Position numbers and translations under genes: made by a program. Shown piece after piece: positions 1 through 10,910 of a DNA stretch of 64,000 bases. Every line of letters starts with the position of its first letter. The first letter of the stretch is position 1. Source of the DNA: Bordetella parapertussis (GTDB lineage: Bacteria; Pseudomonadota; Gammaproteobacteria; Burkholderiales; SG8-41); NCBI GenBank assembly GCA_945864585.1, contig CAMBCF010000007.1:1-64000 (forward strand), in the 5' to 3' direction. The notes under the pieces were generated by a model that saw nothing but the letters and a program-made list of their open reading frames with translations, was not told the origin of the DNA and made no database searches.

Positions 1-324
1 TACGGCGAAATACTCGAAAGCGATGAGTCGCATGCCACCCACGCCCTGTTACGTAACGGCGCCGGACGCCTGCAGGCGTTTTTCTACGGCCTGCTGCCAC
101 AGAGTTCCGCCGAACTGACCAGCTACACCGTGTATCGCTGGGAATGCGCGATCCGTTCCTCCGCGGTACTCGGATTCGTGGGTGCGGGCGGCCTGGGGCA
201 GCAGATGGACAATTCGATGAAAATGTTCCAGGGCTCCGAAGTCGCGACCATGCTCATCGTATTCATGCTGCTGGTGGGGCTGGCCGACTACGCCAGTTCG
301 CGCCTGCGGCGGGTGTTGGCATGA
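1..324 (+). CDS. phnE: Phosphonate ABC transporter permease PhnE (5'-truncated by window)
   Basis: Frame 1 open from base 1; SYTVYRWECAIRSSAVLGFVGAGGLGQQ matches the PhnE permease C-terminus. Confidence 0.85.
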   Translation, partial: YGEILESDESHATHALLRNGAGRLQAFFYGLLPQSSAELTSYTVYRWECAIRSSAVLGFVGAGGLGQQMDNSMKMFQGSEVATMLIVFMLLVGLADYASSRLRRVLA

Positions 325-1166
325 GTGATCCGCCCGTCAACACCTCGCTCGCTGCCGCCAACGAAATTTACCGGCTGCCGCCCAAGCTTTTCGATGCGCG
401 CTGCGCCGCGTGCTGGATCATGCTGGCGCTGGTTGCACTGACAGTGGCAAGTTTCTGGTCGCTCGACCTGCAGTGGGCAAAATTTCTGTCCGCGGATTCC
501 GCGCGCAGAATGGGCAAGTTTGTAGGCGAACTATTGTCGCCGTCCACCAACGCCGCGTTCCTGCAGAAACTTTTGACCGCGAGTCTGGAAACCATCGCCA
601 TGTCGGCGCTCGGCACGCTGCTGGCCGTCGTCGCGGGTCTCGCGCTGGCGCTGCCGGCAAGCCGCACGCATGCCGATGACCGGGCGCTGTGGCGGGGTCC
701 GACGCGGCTGATTCTGAACGGCTTGCGCTCGATCCCGGAACTGGTGTGGGCAGCGCTGCTCATCATCTCTGCCGGGCTCGGCCCCTTTGCCGGCACGCTG
801 GCGCTGGCGTTTCATACCACCGGCGTGCTCGGCCGTCTGTTTGCCGAAGCCATCGAAAACGCGCCGCCCGGCCCTGCCTACGCGCTGCGGGTTCAGGGTG
901 TGCCGGCGGGCCGCATATTCCTGTATGCGACACTGGTGCAGATCTTGCCGCAACTGTTGTCCTACACGCTGTATCGCTGGGAGAATAATATCCGTGCCGC
1001 GGCGGTTCTGGGCGTGGTCGGCGGCGGCGGTCTCGGACAAATGCTCGCATTTCACATGGGTCTGTTCCACATGAGTGAAACCAGCTCGATACTGATTGCG
1101 ATGATCCTGCTGGTTGCGCTGGTGGATATCCTCTCCTACCTGTCACGACGCGCTATGCAGCGCTGA
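321..1166 (+). CDS. phnE: Phosphonate ABC transporter permease PhnE (second copy)
   Basis: ATG at 321 overlaps previous stop; SYTLYRWENNIRAAAVLGVVGGGGLGQ motif. Confidence 0.88.
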   Translation: MSDPPVNTSLAAANEIYRLPPKLFDARCAACWIMLALVALTVASFWSLDLQWAKFLSADSARRMGKFVGELLSPSTNAAFLQKLLTASLETIAMSALGTLLAVVAGLALALPASRTHADDRALWRGPTRLILNGLRSIPELVWAALLIISAGLGPFAGTLALAFHTTGVLGRLFAEAIENAPPGPAYALRVQGVPAGRIFLYATLVQILPQLLSYTLYRWENNIRAAAVLGVVGGGGLGQMLAFHMGLFHMSETSSILIAMILLVALVDILSYLSRRAMQR

Positions 1167-1167
1167 T

Positions 1168-2706
1168 TTACCCGGCCTCGTGCCGCTTGAAATACGACCA
1201 GCGGAATCCCAGCAGCCACAGCACGGCGAAATAGGCGCCCGCGCCCAGCGCTACCACCCACCCCAAACGCAGCACGCGCTGCCCGGCGTCGAGCGCAAAC
1301 CACAGCCTGGCATCGCCCGCAACTGCCCACAGCAAGGCGCCCATGGCGCCGACTGCGAGCAGCAGCTTCAGCAGAAACAGGATCCAGCCCGGCTGCGGCA
1401 CATGAATCGCGCGCTTGTGCAAAAAATAATAAAGCAGGGCGGCATTGAGGCACGATCCCAATCCAGTGGCCAGCGCCAACCCCGCGTGCTTGAAAGGCCC
1501 GATAAATGCAAGATTGAGCAGTTGCGTGATCACCAGCGTAACCACCGCGATTTTCACCGGCGTGCGAATATCCTGCCGTGCGTAGAACGCGGGGGCCAGC
1601 ACCTTGACCAGTATCAGGCCCAGCAGGCCGATGCTGTAGGCCATCAGCGCCGCGCGCGTCGCCTCGGCATCCGCCACCGAAAACGCACCGTACACGAACA
1701 GCGTGCTGATCAACGGTATTGCCAGCAAGGCGAGGCCCACCGCTGCTGGTACTGCCAGCAGAAACGTCAGACGCATCCCCCAATCGAGCAGCGCTGAATA
1801 GGCCGCGGCGGACTGGCTCGCATAGTGCTTCGACAGACTCGGCAGCAAAATTGTGCCCAACGCAACGCCCAGCATGCCCGCCGGAAACTCCATCAAACGG
1901 TCGGCGTAATACAGCCACGACACGCTGCCGGTCACCAGGAACGAAGCAAAAATAACGTTCAGCAATAAACTAATCTGCGCCACCGATACGCCAAACAGCG
2001 CCGGCGCCATTTGCCGCAATACGCGGCGCATGCCCTCATGCCGGACGTTCAGGCGAAAGCGCGGCATCACGCGCAGGCGCAGCAGAAACGGCGCCTGAAA
2101 CGCCAGTTGCAGCACCCCGCCCGCGAACACCGCCCATGCCAGCGCCTTCACCGGCGGGTCAAAATACGGTGTCAGCCACAGCGTGAACACAATGAACGAC
2201 AGATTCAACAACGCCGGCGTCAACGCGGGCACCGCAAACCGGCTCAGGGTGTTGAGGATGCCACCCGCCAGCGCGGTGAGCGAGATGAACAGTATGTAGG
2301 GAAAGGTAATGCGCAACAAATCCACGGTAAGGTTGAATTTGACGGGATCACGCGCAAACCCCGGGGCGCTGACATAGATGATCCACGGCGCAGCCAGCAC
2401 ACCGAGCAAGGTGACCACAAACAGCGCCAGCGCCAGCAGGCCGGACACGTAATCGACAAGGTCGCGCGCTTCGTCGTCACCGCGACGGTTTTTATACTCG
2501 GAGAGTATCGGCACAAAGGCCTGCGCAAACGCGCCTTCGGCGAACAAACGGCGCAGGAAATTGGGTATTTTGAAGGCCACGAAAAATGCGTCGGTGGCCA
2601 ACCCTGCGCCAAAAACCCGCGCGATCACCGTGTCGCGCACAAAGCCCAGAATGCGCGACAGCAGCGTCATGCTGCTTACGGTGGCCAGTGCCTTCAGCAG
2701 GTTCAT
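1168..2706 (-). CDS. murJ: Lipid II flippase MurJ (MviN)
   Basis: [35 protein letters not shown]..., 512 aa, polytopic. Confidence 0.95.
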   Translation of the reverse strand: MNLLKALATVSSMTLLSRILGFVRDTVIARVFGAGLATDAFFVAFKIPNFLRRLFAEGAFAQAFVPILSEYKNRRGDDEARDLVDYVSGLLALALFVVTLLGVLAAPWIIYVSAPGFARDPVKFNLTVDLLRITFPYILFISLTALAGGILNTLSRFAVPALTPALLNLSFIVFTLWLTPYFDPPVKALAWAVFAGGVLQLAFQAPFLLRLRVMPRFRLNVRHEGMRRVLRQMAPALFGVSVAQISLLLNVIFASFLVTGSVSWLYYADRLMEFPAGMLGVALGTILLPSLSKHYASQSAAAYSALLDWGMRLTFLLAVPAAVGLALLAIPLISTLFVYGAFSVADAEATRAALMAYSIGLLGLILVKVLAPAFYARQDIRTPVKIAVVTLVITQLLNLAFIGPFKHAGLALATGLGSCLNAALLYYFLHKRAIHVPQPGWILFLLKLLLAVGAMGALLWAVAGDARLWFALDAGQRVLRLGWVVALGAGAYFAVLWLLGFRWSYFKRHEAG

Positions 2707-2853
2707 GGCAAATTCATGCGTTCAGGCCGCGTTCAGGACTAAAGCAGGCGTTTATCCCGTAGTTGGTATGCCACAGAACCCGGTAATTCTTGCAAATTCC
2801 CTGAAAAATTCGTATCATCGCGCTCTTTTTCTTCCCGGAAGGGAGTGTAACAG

Positions 2854-3117
2854 ATGGCCAATATTGCATCCGCCCGCAAAGCCGCACGGCAAAGTGAAAA
2901 ACGTCGCCAGCACAACGCGAGCCTGCGCTCGAAAATGCGCACGGCGATCAAAGACGTGGTGAAAGCGATCGAAGCCGGCGACAAAACCGCCGCCAAAGCG
3001 ATCTATCAACGCGCCACCAGCACCATTGATATCATCGCCGACAAGAACATCATCCACAAAAACAAGGCAGCGCGGCACAAGAGCCGTCTCTCCGCCGCGG
3101 TCAAGGCGATGGCGTAG
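2854..3117 (+). CDS. rpsT: 30S ribosomal protein S20
   Basis: [33 protein letters not shown]..., 87 aa. Confidence 0.97.
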   Translation: MANIASARKAARQSEKRRQHNASLRSKMRTAIKDVVKAIEAGDKTAAKAIYQRATSTIDIIADKNIIHKNKAARHKSRLSAAVKAMA

Positions 3118-3125
3118 ATTTACGC

Positions 3126-3407
3126 TTACACCACCGACGGTTCGGGCCGCACTGCCATGCGACCGGGCCGCATCACCAGTTCGTTGTCGCGCGCAAACGA
3201 CAGCAGGAATTTGTAGGCAGCCGTATCCAGGCCTTCAAGTTTTCGGTCCACCACCACGCAGCTTGTGCCCGCAATGACTACCGGTTTGAGAAACGGCGAA
3301 TAGCTCAACTGCCGGTCTTCGCCAAATACCGACATCATGCCGCACAGGCGCTCGGCCCAGTCGCTGGGGCGAAATTTCTCTCTGGCGGCGGTGATACCCT
3401 CAATCAC
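3126..3407 (-). CDS. DUF3579 family protein
   Basis: IEGITAAREKFRPSDWAERLCGMMSVFG, typical of the small betaproteobacterial family near arg genes; GTG start. Confidence 0.75.
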   Translation of the reverse strand: MIEGITAAREKFRPSDWAERLCGMMSVFGEDRQLSYSPFLKPVVIAGTSCVVVDRKLEGLDTAAYKFLLSFARDNELVMRPGRMAVRPEPSVV

Positions 3408-3668
3408 GATTTCGATGGCGCCTTCGAATATGGGATTAAGTGGGTTGAGGGATGAAACAGGCAGAGGAACCCGTCTGTGGCAAGTTTACCAGAGCCGCCC
3501 GAAAAACCCCGTTTGCAATCAAGATTTCACTTGCGCTGCAAGACCTGACAGGTAGAATTACTCTACACATGGCGGCTGCTAGCTTCTGCAACAGGTGCGG
3601 TGTGCTTTTCTGAAACTGGCCACAGTAACAATGATGCAGTGGCCATTTGCTTTTATGGGGGTGCTCGG

Positions 3669-4859
3669 ATGTCACACTTGATGAACACATACGCTCGGCT
3701 TCCCGTAGCTTTTACGCGCGGTGAAGGAGTATGGCTGTGGGACGCTCAGGGCAAACGCTACCTCGATGCGCTCGCGGGCATCGCAGTCACTGCGGTCGGG
3801 CACAGCCACCCAAAACTGGTAGCTGCGCTGCGCGATCAGGTAGGCAAACTCATCCACACCTCGAACATTTATCATATCGAGGCACAGGAAAAACTCGCGG
3901 ACAAGATCACGCACTTGTGTGGCATGGATTCGGTTTTTTTCTGCAACTCCGGCGCCGAGGCCAACGAAGCCGCCATCAAGATCGCACGCTACTACGGCCA
4001 CAAGAAGGCTATCGAAAATCCGGCTGTAGTGGTGCTTGAAAATTCCTTTCACGGGCGCACGCTCGCCACACTTTCGGCCACCGGCAGCCGCAAAGTACAG
4101 GCCGGATTCGAGCCGCTGGTATCCGGCTTTGTGCGGGTGCCGTTTGATGATCTTGAAGCGGTGCGGCGCGTGGCCGCATCCAACAAGAATGTAGTGGCTA
4201 TCCTTGCCGAACTGGTGCAGGGTGAAGGCGGCGTCTGCGTGTGCAGCAGCGGTTATTTGCAGGGCCTGCGCGATATTTGCGACAAACACGGCTGGCTGTT
4301 AATGCTCGACGAAGTGCAAACCGGCATCGGCCGCACCGGCACTCTGTTCGGCTTCCAGCACTATGGTGTCACGCCGGATGTGATGACGCTGGCCAAGGGT
4401 CTGGGCGGCGGCGTGCCCATCGGCGCGTGCGTGGCCAAGGGCACCGCGGCAACCTTGTTTCAGCCGGGCAGTCACGGCTCAACGTTCGGGGGCAACCTGC
4501 TGGCTTGCACGGCAGCGCTCGCCACGCTGGACATCGTCGAATCCGAGAACCTCTGCCGCAACGCCACTGAAATCGGTGAACACATCCGCGCCAGTCTCAA
4601 GCGCGCACTGAGTGAGACGCCGGGCGTCAAGGAAATCCGCGGGCAAGGCTTGCTGATTGGCATAGAACTCGACCGCCCTTGCGGTGAGTTGGTAAAAACA
4701 GGGCTTGCAGCAGGACTGCTGATCAATGTCACCGCCGATACCGTGGTGCGCCTGGTGCCGCCGCTCATCATCTCGCGTAGCGAGGCCGATCAACTCGTGA
4801 ACGAACTCGCGCCGCTCATACGCTCGTTTTTGATGAAACTTGCGACAGCCGCGGCATAA
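3669..4859 (+). CDS. argD: Acetylornithine aminotransferase
   Basis: Class III aminotransferase motifs (FFCNSGAEANEAAIKIAR, LDEVQTGIGRTG); adjacent to argF. Confidence 0.93.
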   Translation: MSHLMNTYARLPVAFTRGEGVWLWDAQGKRYLDALAGIAVTAVGHSHPKLVAALRDQVGKLIHTSNIYHIEAQEKLADKITHLCGMDSVFFCNSGAEANEAAIKIARYYGHKKAIENPAVVVLENSFHGRTLATLSATGSRKVQAGFEPLVSGFVRVPFDDLEAVRRVAASNKNVVAILAELVQGEGGVCVCSSGYLQGLRDICDKHGWLLMLDEVQTGIGRTGTLFGFQHYGVTPDVMTLAKGLGGGVPIGACVAKGTAATLFQPGSHGSTFGGNLLACTAALATLDIVESENLCRNATEIGEHIRASLKRALSETPGVKEIRGQGLLIGIELDRPCGELVKTGLAAGLLINVTADTVVRLVPPLIISRSEADQLVNELAPLIRSFLMKLATAAA

Positions 4860-4905
4860 GCGGAGCCTAACGGCGCCGTGAACACTTCGGCGCCAGCGAT
4901 TTGCG

Positions 4906-5850
4906 ATGACGATTCGCCATTTTCTTCAATTCCATGATTTTTCGCGTGCCGAGTACGAGTACGTGTTCGGCCGCGCGCGCTGGATCAAGGAACAATTCAA
5001 ACGCTACCAGCCGCACATGCCGCTGCACGATCGCACGCTGGCGATGATTTTCGAGAAGCACTCGACCCGCACCCGCGTCTCGTTCGAGGCCGGCATGCTG
5101 CAAATGGGGGGCACCGTGATCAATCTGTCGTCGCGCGATACGCAACTGTCGCGCGGCGAACCGATCGAAGACGTCGCGCGCGTGATCACGCGCATGGTCG
5201 ATATCGTGATGATCCGCACTTTTGAACAGACGATAATCGAAAAGTTTGCGCAGCACTCGCGCGTGCCGGTGATCAACGGACTCACCAACGAGTATCACCC
5301 GTGCCAGATACTGGCCGACATTTTTACCTTTATCGAGCATCGCGGCAGCATCCAGGGCAAAACTGTGGCGTGGATCGGGGACTCCAACAATGTCTGCAAC
5401 ACCTGGTTGCAGGCGGCGGAAGTGCTCGACTTCAACGTGCATGTATCCACGCCGCCGGGTTACGAAGTTGAAGCCGAGCGCGCCGGTTTATACGGCGACG
5501 CGCACTATGAAGAATTCGCCGATCCGATGGACGCCGCGAAGGACGCCGACCTCATCACCACCGACGTGTGGACCAGCATGGGCATGGAAGCCGAGAACGA
5601 AGAACGCAAGCGCGACTTCGCCGACTGGTGCGTGGATGCCGAGATGATGCGCGCGGCCAAAAAAGACGCGCTGTTCATGCACTGCCTGCCCGCGCATCGC
5701 GGCGAAGAAGTCACCGCCGAAGTGATAGACGGCGCGCACAGCGTGGTGTGGGACGAAGCGGAAAACCGTTTGCACGCGCAAAAAGCGCTGCTCGAATTTT
5801 TGCTGATGCCGCGCGTGCTGGATGCCGATCCTACGCGCAAGTTGTTTTGA
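4906..5850 (+). CDS. argF: Ornithine carbamoyltransferase
   Basis: FEKHSTRTRVSFEAGM and FMHCLPAHRGEEV motifs. Confidence 0.95.
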   Translation: MTIRHFLQFHDFSRAEYEYVFGRARWIKEQFKRYQPHMPLHDRTLAMIFEKHSTRTRVSFEAGMLQMGGTVINLSSRDTQLSRGEPIEDVARVITRMVDIVMIRTFEQTIIEKFAQHSRVPVINGLTNEYHPCQILADIFTFIEHRGSIQGKTVAWIGDSNNVCNTWLQAAEVLDFNVHVSTPPGYEVEAERAGLYGDAHYEEFADPMDAAKDADLITTDVWTSMGMEAENEERKRDFADWCVDAEMMRAAKKDALFMHCLPAHRGEEVTAEVIDGAHSVVWDEAENRLHAQKALLEFLLMPRVLDADPTRKLF

Positions 5851-5948
5851 ATACCGCCGCACCGCCCACCCATCCCAAGCCGCTCCCGCTTCGTGTACAG
5901 GGATCGATATAATTAACGTAACCAATTGTTTTTATTGAGTATTTTTAA

Positions 5949-7175
5949 ATGAGCGATAGCGTAAAAAAAGTCGTGCTCGCGTATTCCGGCGGTCTCGATA
6001 CCTCGGTCATCCTCAAGTGGTTGCAGGATGTTTACCACTGCGAGGTGGTCACCTTCACCGCCGATATCGGGCAGGGAGAAGAAGTCGCGCCGGCCCGCGC
6101 CAAGGCCAAATTGATGGGCGTGAAGCAAATCTTTATCGAGGATCTGCGCGAAGAATTCGTGCGCGACTTTGTGTTTCCGATGTTCCGTGCCAACGCAGTC
6201 TACGAGGGCGAATACCTGCTCGGCACCTCGATTGCGCGCCCGCTGATCGCCAAGCGGCTGGTGGAAATCGCGCGCCTCACCCATGCCGATGCAATTTCCC
6301 ACGGCGCCACCGGCAAAGGCAACGATCAAGTGCGTTTTGAGCTGGGCGCTTATGCGTTGATGCCGGACGTGAAAGTGATCGCGCCGTGGCGCGAGTGGGA
6401 TTTGCTGTCACGCGAAAAATTGCTGGCTTACGCCGACAAGCACGGCATTCCCGTTGACTACAAGAAGCGCAAGGGTGATGGCGCGCCCTACTCGATGGAC
6501 GCCAACCTGCTGCACATTTCCTATGAAGGCGGCGTGCTGGAAGACCCCGCCTTTGAGCCCGAAGATTCGATGTGGCGCATCACCGTGTCGCCGGAAAAAG
6601 CGCCGAACAAACCCGAGTTGGTTGAGCTCAGCTACCGCCACGGCGATATCGTGGCGCTCAACGGCAAAAAACTTTCACCTGCGCGCGTGCTTGAAAAACT
6701 CAACCAGCTCGGCGGCAAGCACGGCATCGGCCGCCTCGATCTGGTGGAAAACCGCTACGTCGGCATGAAGTCACGCGGCTGTTACGAAACACCCGGCGGC
6801 GCCATTATGCTGAAAGCGCATCGCGCGATGGAATCAATCACGCTCGACCGCGAGGTGCTGGCGCTAAAGGACGACCTGATGCCGCGCTATGCACGCCTGG
6901 TCTACAACGGTTACTGGTTCAGCCCGGAGCGGCAACTGCTGCAATCGCTGATCGATCAATCACAGGCTGCAGTCAACGGCATGGTGCGCGTCAAACTCTA
7001 TAAGGGAACGGTGATGACGGTGAGCCGCACCTCGCCCAATTCGCTGTTCGACCCGGCCATATCCACATTTGAAGACGACGGCGGCGCCTACAACCAGGCC
7101 GACGCCGCCGGCTTCATACGCCTGAATGCGCTGCGTCTGCGTATTGCCGCCAGGCTGAATAAGCACCGCAAGTAG
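5949..7175 (+). CDS. argG: Argininosuccinate synthase
   Basis: [18 protein letters not shown] and [16 protein letters not shown] motifs. Confidence 0.97.
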   Translation: MSDSVKKVVLAYSGGLDTSVILKWLQDVYHCEVVTFTADIGQGEEVAPARAKAKLMGVKQIFIEDLREEFVRDFVFPMFRANAVYEGEYLLGTSIARPLIAKRLVEIARLTHADAISHGATGKGNDQVRFELGAYALMPDVKVIAPWREWDLLSREKLLAYADKHGIPVDYKKRKGDGAPYSMDANLLHISYEGGVLEDPAFEPEDSMWRITVSPEKAPNKPELVELSYRHGDIVALNGKKLSPARVLEKLNQLGGKHGIGRLDLVENRYVGMKSRGCYETPGGAIMLKAHRAMESITLDREVLALKDDLMPRYARLVYNGYWFSPERQLLQSLIDQSQAAVNGMVRVKLYKGTVMTVSRTSPNSLFDPAISTFEDDGGAYNQADAAGFIRLNALRLRIAARLNKHRK

Positions 7176-7183
7176 CGAGTCCC

Positions 7184-7762
7184 ATGACCACCATCGCTGT
7201 CGTACGCAAAAACGGGTATGTCGCCATCGCCGCCGACACCATGACCAAATGGGGTACCGGCAAGGAAACCGCGGACTACATCGTCAACAATCACAAGACC
7301 TTCAAGGTCGGCGACACGGTGCTGGCGATCACCGGCAACACCACTTTCAAGGCGATACTCACGGATTATTTCGCGCGGCCCAAGGTCACAGCGCGCTTTG
7401 ACAGCGTGCACAACATTTTCAAAACCTGGCAGGCGATGCACGCGGTGTTGAAGGAGGAATATTTTCTCAACGCCGTCGCCGGCAGTGATGATCCGGTGGA
7501 ATCCACGCGCGTGGACGTGTTGCTCGCCAACAAGCACGGCATATTCGGTGTGGCCGCGCACCGCACGGTGCAGGAATTTTCAAAGTTTTATGCCTTCGGC
7601 AGCGGCGCCGATTACGCCATGGGCAGTCTGTTTGCGACCTACAAAGACAGCCACCGCGACGCGCAAGACCTCGCGAAACTCGCGGTCGAAGCCGCCGCCG
7701 AATTCAACGACGGCACCGCGCTGCCGCTGACCTCATACCGTATCAAACTGTTGCGGCCCTGA
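7184..7762 (+). CDS. Proteasome-type (Ntn) protease, likely betaproteobacterial proteasome homologue (BPH)
   Basis: MTTIAVVRKNGYVAIAADTMTKWG...; Thr2 after Met, proteasome beta-like fold pattern, 192 aa; not HslV or the longer Anbu. Confidence 0.75.
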   Translation: MTTIAVVRKNGYVAIAADTMTKWGTGKETADYIVNNHKTFKVGDTVLAITGNTTFKAILTDYFARPKVTARFDSVHNIFKTWQAMHAVLKEEYFLNAVAGSDDPVESTRVDVLLANKHGIFGVAAHRTVQEFSKFYAFGSGADYAMGSLFATYKDSHRDAQDLAKLAVEAAAEFNDGTALPLTSYRIKLLRP

Positions 7763-7784
7763 TCGTTACTGAACTGGAAATCCC

Positions 7785-8276
7785 ATGCCTACCTTCGATA
7801 TCGCCTCCGAAGTCAATCAAATGGAAGTGCGCAACGCGGTCGAGCAATGCAACAAAGAGGTCACCAACCGCTTTGACTTCAAGGGCTCGGACGCGCGTGT
7901 GGAAATCAACGACAAAGAAAAAACCCTGACGGCGTTCGGCGACGACGAATTCAAACTCAGCCAGGTGCGCGACGTGCTGACCGGCCGCCTCGCCAAGCGC
8001 GGCATTGACGTGCGCTGCCTCGAACTGGAAAAAATTGAAACCATCGGCGGCGGCAAGGTAAAACAAATCGTCAAAGTCCGCGAAGGCGTCGATCAGGAAC
8101 TGGGCAAAAAAATCGTCAGGCTGCTCAAAGACAGCAAGCTGAAAGTTCAGGGCAGCATACAGGGTGATGTGGTGCGCATCACCGGCGCCAAAAAAGACTT
8201 GCTGCAGGATGCGATCGCGCTGGTGCGCAAGTCCATTACCGATTTTCCCCTGCAATTCAAGAATTTCCGCGACTAA
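7785..8276 (+). CDS. YajQ family cyclic-di-GMP-binding protein
   Basis: [37 protein letters not shown], 163 aa. Confidence 0.93.
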   Translation: MPTFDIASEVNQMEVRNAVEQCNKEVTNRFDFKGSDARVEINDKEKTLTAFGDDEFKLSQVRDVLTGRLAKRGIDVRCLELEKIETIGGGKVKQIVKVREGVDQELGKKIVRLLKDSKLKVQGSIQGDVVRITGAKKDLLQDAIALVRKSITDFPLQFKNFRD

Positions 8277-8334
8277 GCCGACTAGCCCGCACCTTCCGTA
8301 ACCGAGTACCTGAAAATAGCGACGGGTTTCATCG

Positions 8335-8982
8335 ATGCGCTCTTATCTGTCTGGTTTGTGGATTATTTTATCGCTGACCGCGCCGGCGCGCGCGGCGGAG
8401 ATTAATCTCATCGGCATCTTCGGCGCCAAGGCCACGCTGATGGTCGATGGCGGCAAGCCGCGCACGCTCGCGGTTGGCGAAACCACACCCGAGAAAATCC
8501 GCTTGCTGAGCATCGGCGCCGACAGCGCGGTGATCGAGATCGACGGCCGGCGGCAGACCCTGCGCATGGGCAATCAACGCATTGCCGCTCCGCACTCCGA
8601 CAGCGCCGCAGCGCGTGTGACGCTCACCGGAGATTCGCGCGGGCATTTCATGACCACTGCCGTGGTGAACGGCGCCTCGATGCAGTTTCTCGTCGACACC
8701 GGCGCTACCTCCGTCACCATCAGCGGCGACGACGCACGCCGCGCCAACGTCAAATACTCGTCCGCCGACCGCAGAATGATCCAAACCGCGAACGGCGTGG
8801 TCGTCGGCTACAGCGTGAAATTTGATACCGTGCGGGTGGGCGAGATCACGCTGAACAACGTTGATGGCATGGTGATGGAAGGCGCCTCACTGGGGCGCCA
8901 CGGACTGCTCGGCATGAGCTTTTTGAGCCGCACCGATATGAAGCGCGAGGGTGATCAGATGCTGCTCGTCAAACGCTTCTAA
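8335..8982 (+). CDS. Retropepsin-like aspartic protease (clan AA, TIGR02281 type)
   Basis: FLVDTGATSVTISGDDARR active-site motif; signal peptide. Confidence 0.85.
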   Translation: MRSYLSGLWIILSLTAPARAAEINLIGIFGAKATLMVDGGKPRTLAVGETTPEKIRLLSIGADSAVIEIDGRRQTLRMGNQRIAAPHSDSAAARVTLTGDSRGHFMTTAVVNGASMQFLVDTGATSVTISGDDARRANVKYSSADRRMIQTANGVVVGYSVKFDTVRVGEITLNNVDGMVMEGASLGRHGLLGMSFLSRTDMKREGDQMLLVKRF

Positions 8983-9006
8983 AACATCCATAAACGCTCG
9001 AATAAT

Positions 9007-10260
9007 TCATCGCGCTGATTTATCCTCCGCCTCCGTCAGCGACAGCAAGTGCCCGAACTTGGTGCGCTTAGTCTGCAGGTAGTTGCGGTTGGCATCGCGC
9101 GGCGGCACTTCCACCGCGACGCGCTCCACCACCTTCAGACCATAACGCTCCAGCGCCGCCACCTTGTCGGGATTGTTAGTCATCAGCCGCACCTGGCGCA
9201 CACCGAGGTCAAACAAAATGTGCGCACCGGCCTTGTAATCGCGCATGTCCGCCGCGAAGCCCAGCGCGTGATTGGCCTCCACGGTGTCGTGGCCCTGATC
9301 CTGCAGTGCGTAAGCACGTATCTTGTTAAGCAGGCCGATGCCGCGGCCTTCGTCGAACATATACACAATCACGCCCGCGCCTTCGTGCTCGATGCGATGC
9401 ATCGCCGCTTCGAGCTGCTCGCCGCAATCGCAGCGCTCGCTGCCGAACACATCGCCGGTGAGGCATTGCGAATGCAAGCGCACCAGCGCCGGCGTCTCGC
9501 CATCGACTGTGCCTTTGACCAGCGCCACAAACAGCGTCGCCTCAAGGTTGTCGCTGTAAACCAGCAACTCAAAATCGCCCGCCTTGCGGGTCGGCATTAC
9601 GGTTGTCGCGCGGCGGCGGATCACGCGTTCGTTTTCGCGATACGCCGCGAGATCGGCAATGCGCATAATGGGGATGCCGTGGCGCGCCGCGAAAGCGTCC
9701 AGTTCCGGCAGCCGCGCCATGCTGCCATCGTCATTCATGATTTCGCAAATCACCCCGGCAGGCTTCAGTCCCGCCATGCGCGCGAGGTCCACCGCCGCCT
9801 CGGTGTGCCCGCGCCGCGCCAGCACGCCGCCGTCCACCGCGCGCAAGGTCTGCAGCCGGCCCGGACGTATCAGATCCGCGGGCTGGGCATTGTCGGCTAT
9901 CGCCACCGCGATGGTGCGCGCGCGATCCTGCGCCGACATGCCCGACCCCACGCCCACGCGTGCGTCGATGGGCGTGGCAAAGGCGGTGCCGAATTTGGTC
10001 TGGTTGCCGGTGTCGCCGGTAATCAGCGACAGCCCCAGTTGCCGCAAGCGGTCTTCGGTCAACGCCAGCGAAATCAAACCCCGCGCATGCGCCGCCATGA
10101 AATTAATCACTTCGGGAGTGGCTCTTTCAGCGGCGACAAACAAATCCCCTTCATTCTCGCGGCGTTCGTCATCGACCAGTATTGCCATCTCGCCACGGCG
10201 CACCCCGGGCAGAATCTGCTCGACGCGGTACTCGCTGGTTTTTTGGGTTTCGCCGCTCAC
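9007..10260 (-). CDS. ribBA: Bifunctional DHBP synthase / GTP cyclohydrolase II type protein RibBA
   Basis: [16 protein letters not shown] (RibB) and [14 protein letters not shown] (RibA-like) motifs. Confidence 0.9.
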   Translation of the reverse strand: MSGETQKTSEYRVEQILPGVRRGEMAILVDDERRENEGDLFVAAERATPEVINFMAAHARGLISLALTEDRLRQLGLSLITGDTGNQTKFGTAFATPIDARVGVGSGMSAQDRARTIAVAIADNAQPADLIRPGRLQTLRAVDGGVLARRGHTEAAVDLARMAGLKPAGVICEIMNDDGSMARLPELDAFAARHGIPIMRIADLAAYRENERVIRRRATTVMPTRKAGDFELLVYSDNLEATLFVALVKGTVDGETPALVRLHSQCLTGDVFGSERCDCGEQLEAAMHRIEHEGAGVIVYMFDEGRGIGLLNKIRAYALQDQGHDTVEANHALGFAADMRDYKAGAHILFDLGVRQVRLMTNNPDKVAALERYGLKVVERVAVEVPPRDANRNYLQTKRTKFGHLLSLTEAEDKSAR

Positions 10261-10880
10261 TGGATCAGGCGCAAAAATTCGGAGCGCGTTTTATCCACGT
10301 TGAATTCGCCGGTAAACGCTGAGGTGGTGGTGGTCGAATTCTGTTTCTGTATGCCGCGCATCACCATGCACAGATGCTTGGCCTCGATCACCACCGCCAC
10401 ACCCAGCGGCCGCAGCGTGTCTTCGATGCAGTTGCGCACTTCCATTGTCAGCCGCTCCTGCACCTGCAGGCGGCGTGCGAACGCATCCACTACCCGCGGA
10501 ATTTTCGACAGGCCGACGATGCGTCCATCGGGAATATAGGCGACATGCGCGGTGCCGAAAAACGGCAGCAGGTGGTGCTCGCACAGCGAATAAATTTCGA
10601 TGTCCTTGACGATCACCATCTGCGAATAATCTTCGGCGAACATCGCCGAACGCAGAATCTGCGCCGGGTCAAGGTCGTAACCGTGGGTGAGGTAGTGCAG
10701 GGCCTTGGCCACGCGCTCGGGTGTTTTCAGCAAGCCTTCGCGCTCGGGGTTCTCGCCGAGGTCTTTGAGGATGGTGCGGTATTTATCCGCGACCCGGCTC
10801 ACCGTCACCGGGTGATAACGATCGATATTGGTATAACCTTCGATATCGTCGTCGTCCATCATTTTGCGTTTTATTCGCAT
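10257..10880 (-). CDS. folE: GTP cyclohydrolase I
   Basis: [32 protein letters not shown]. Confidence 0.95.
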   Translation of the reverse strand: MRIKRKMMDDDDIEGYTNIDRYHPVTVSRVADKYRTILKDLGENPEREGLLKTPERVAKALHYLTHGYDLDPAQILRSAMFAEDYSQMVIVKDIEIYSLCEHHLLPFFGTAHVAYIPDGRIVGLSKIPRVVDAFARRLQVQERLTMEVRNCIEDTLRPLGVAVVIEAKHLCMVMRGIQKQNSTTTTSAFTGEFNVDKTRSEFLRLIQ

Positions 10881-10910
10881 ACGCTCTTCCGGTTACCTGT
10901 TGCAAACGTT

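Noticed and set aside
9049-10539. 496-aa ORF opposite ribBA/folE
   Set aside because: Antisense shadow of conserved genes, low-complexity His/Arg/Gln-rich.
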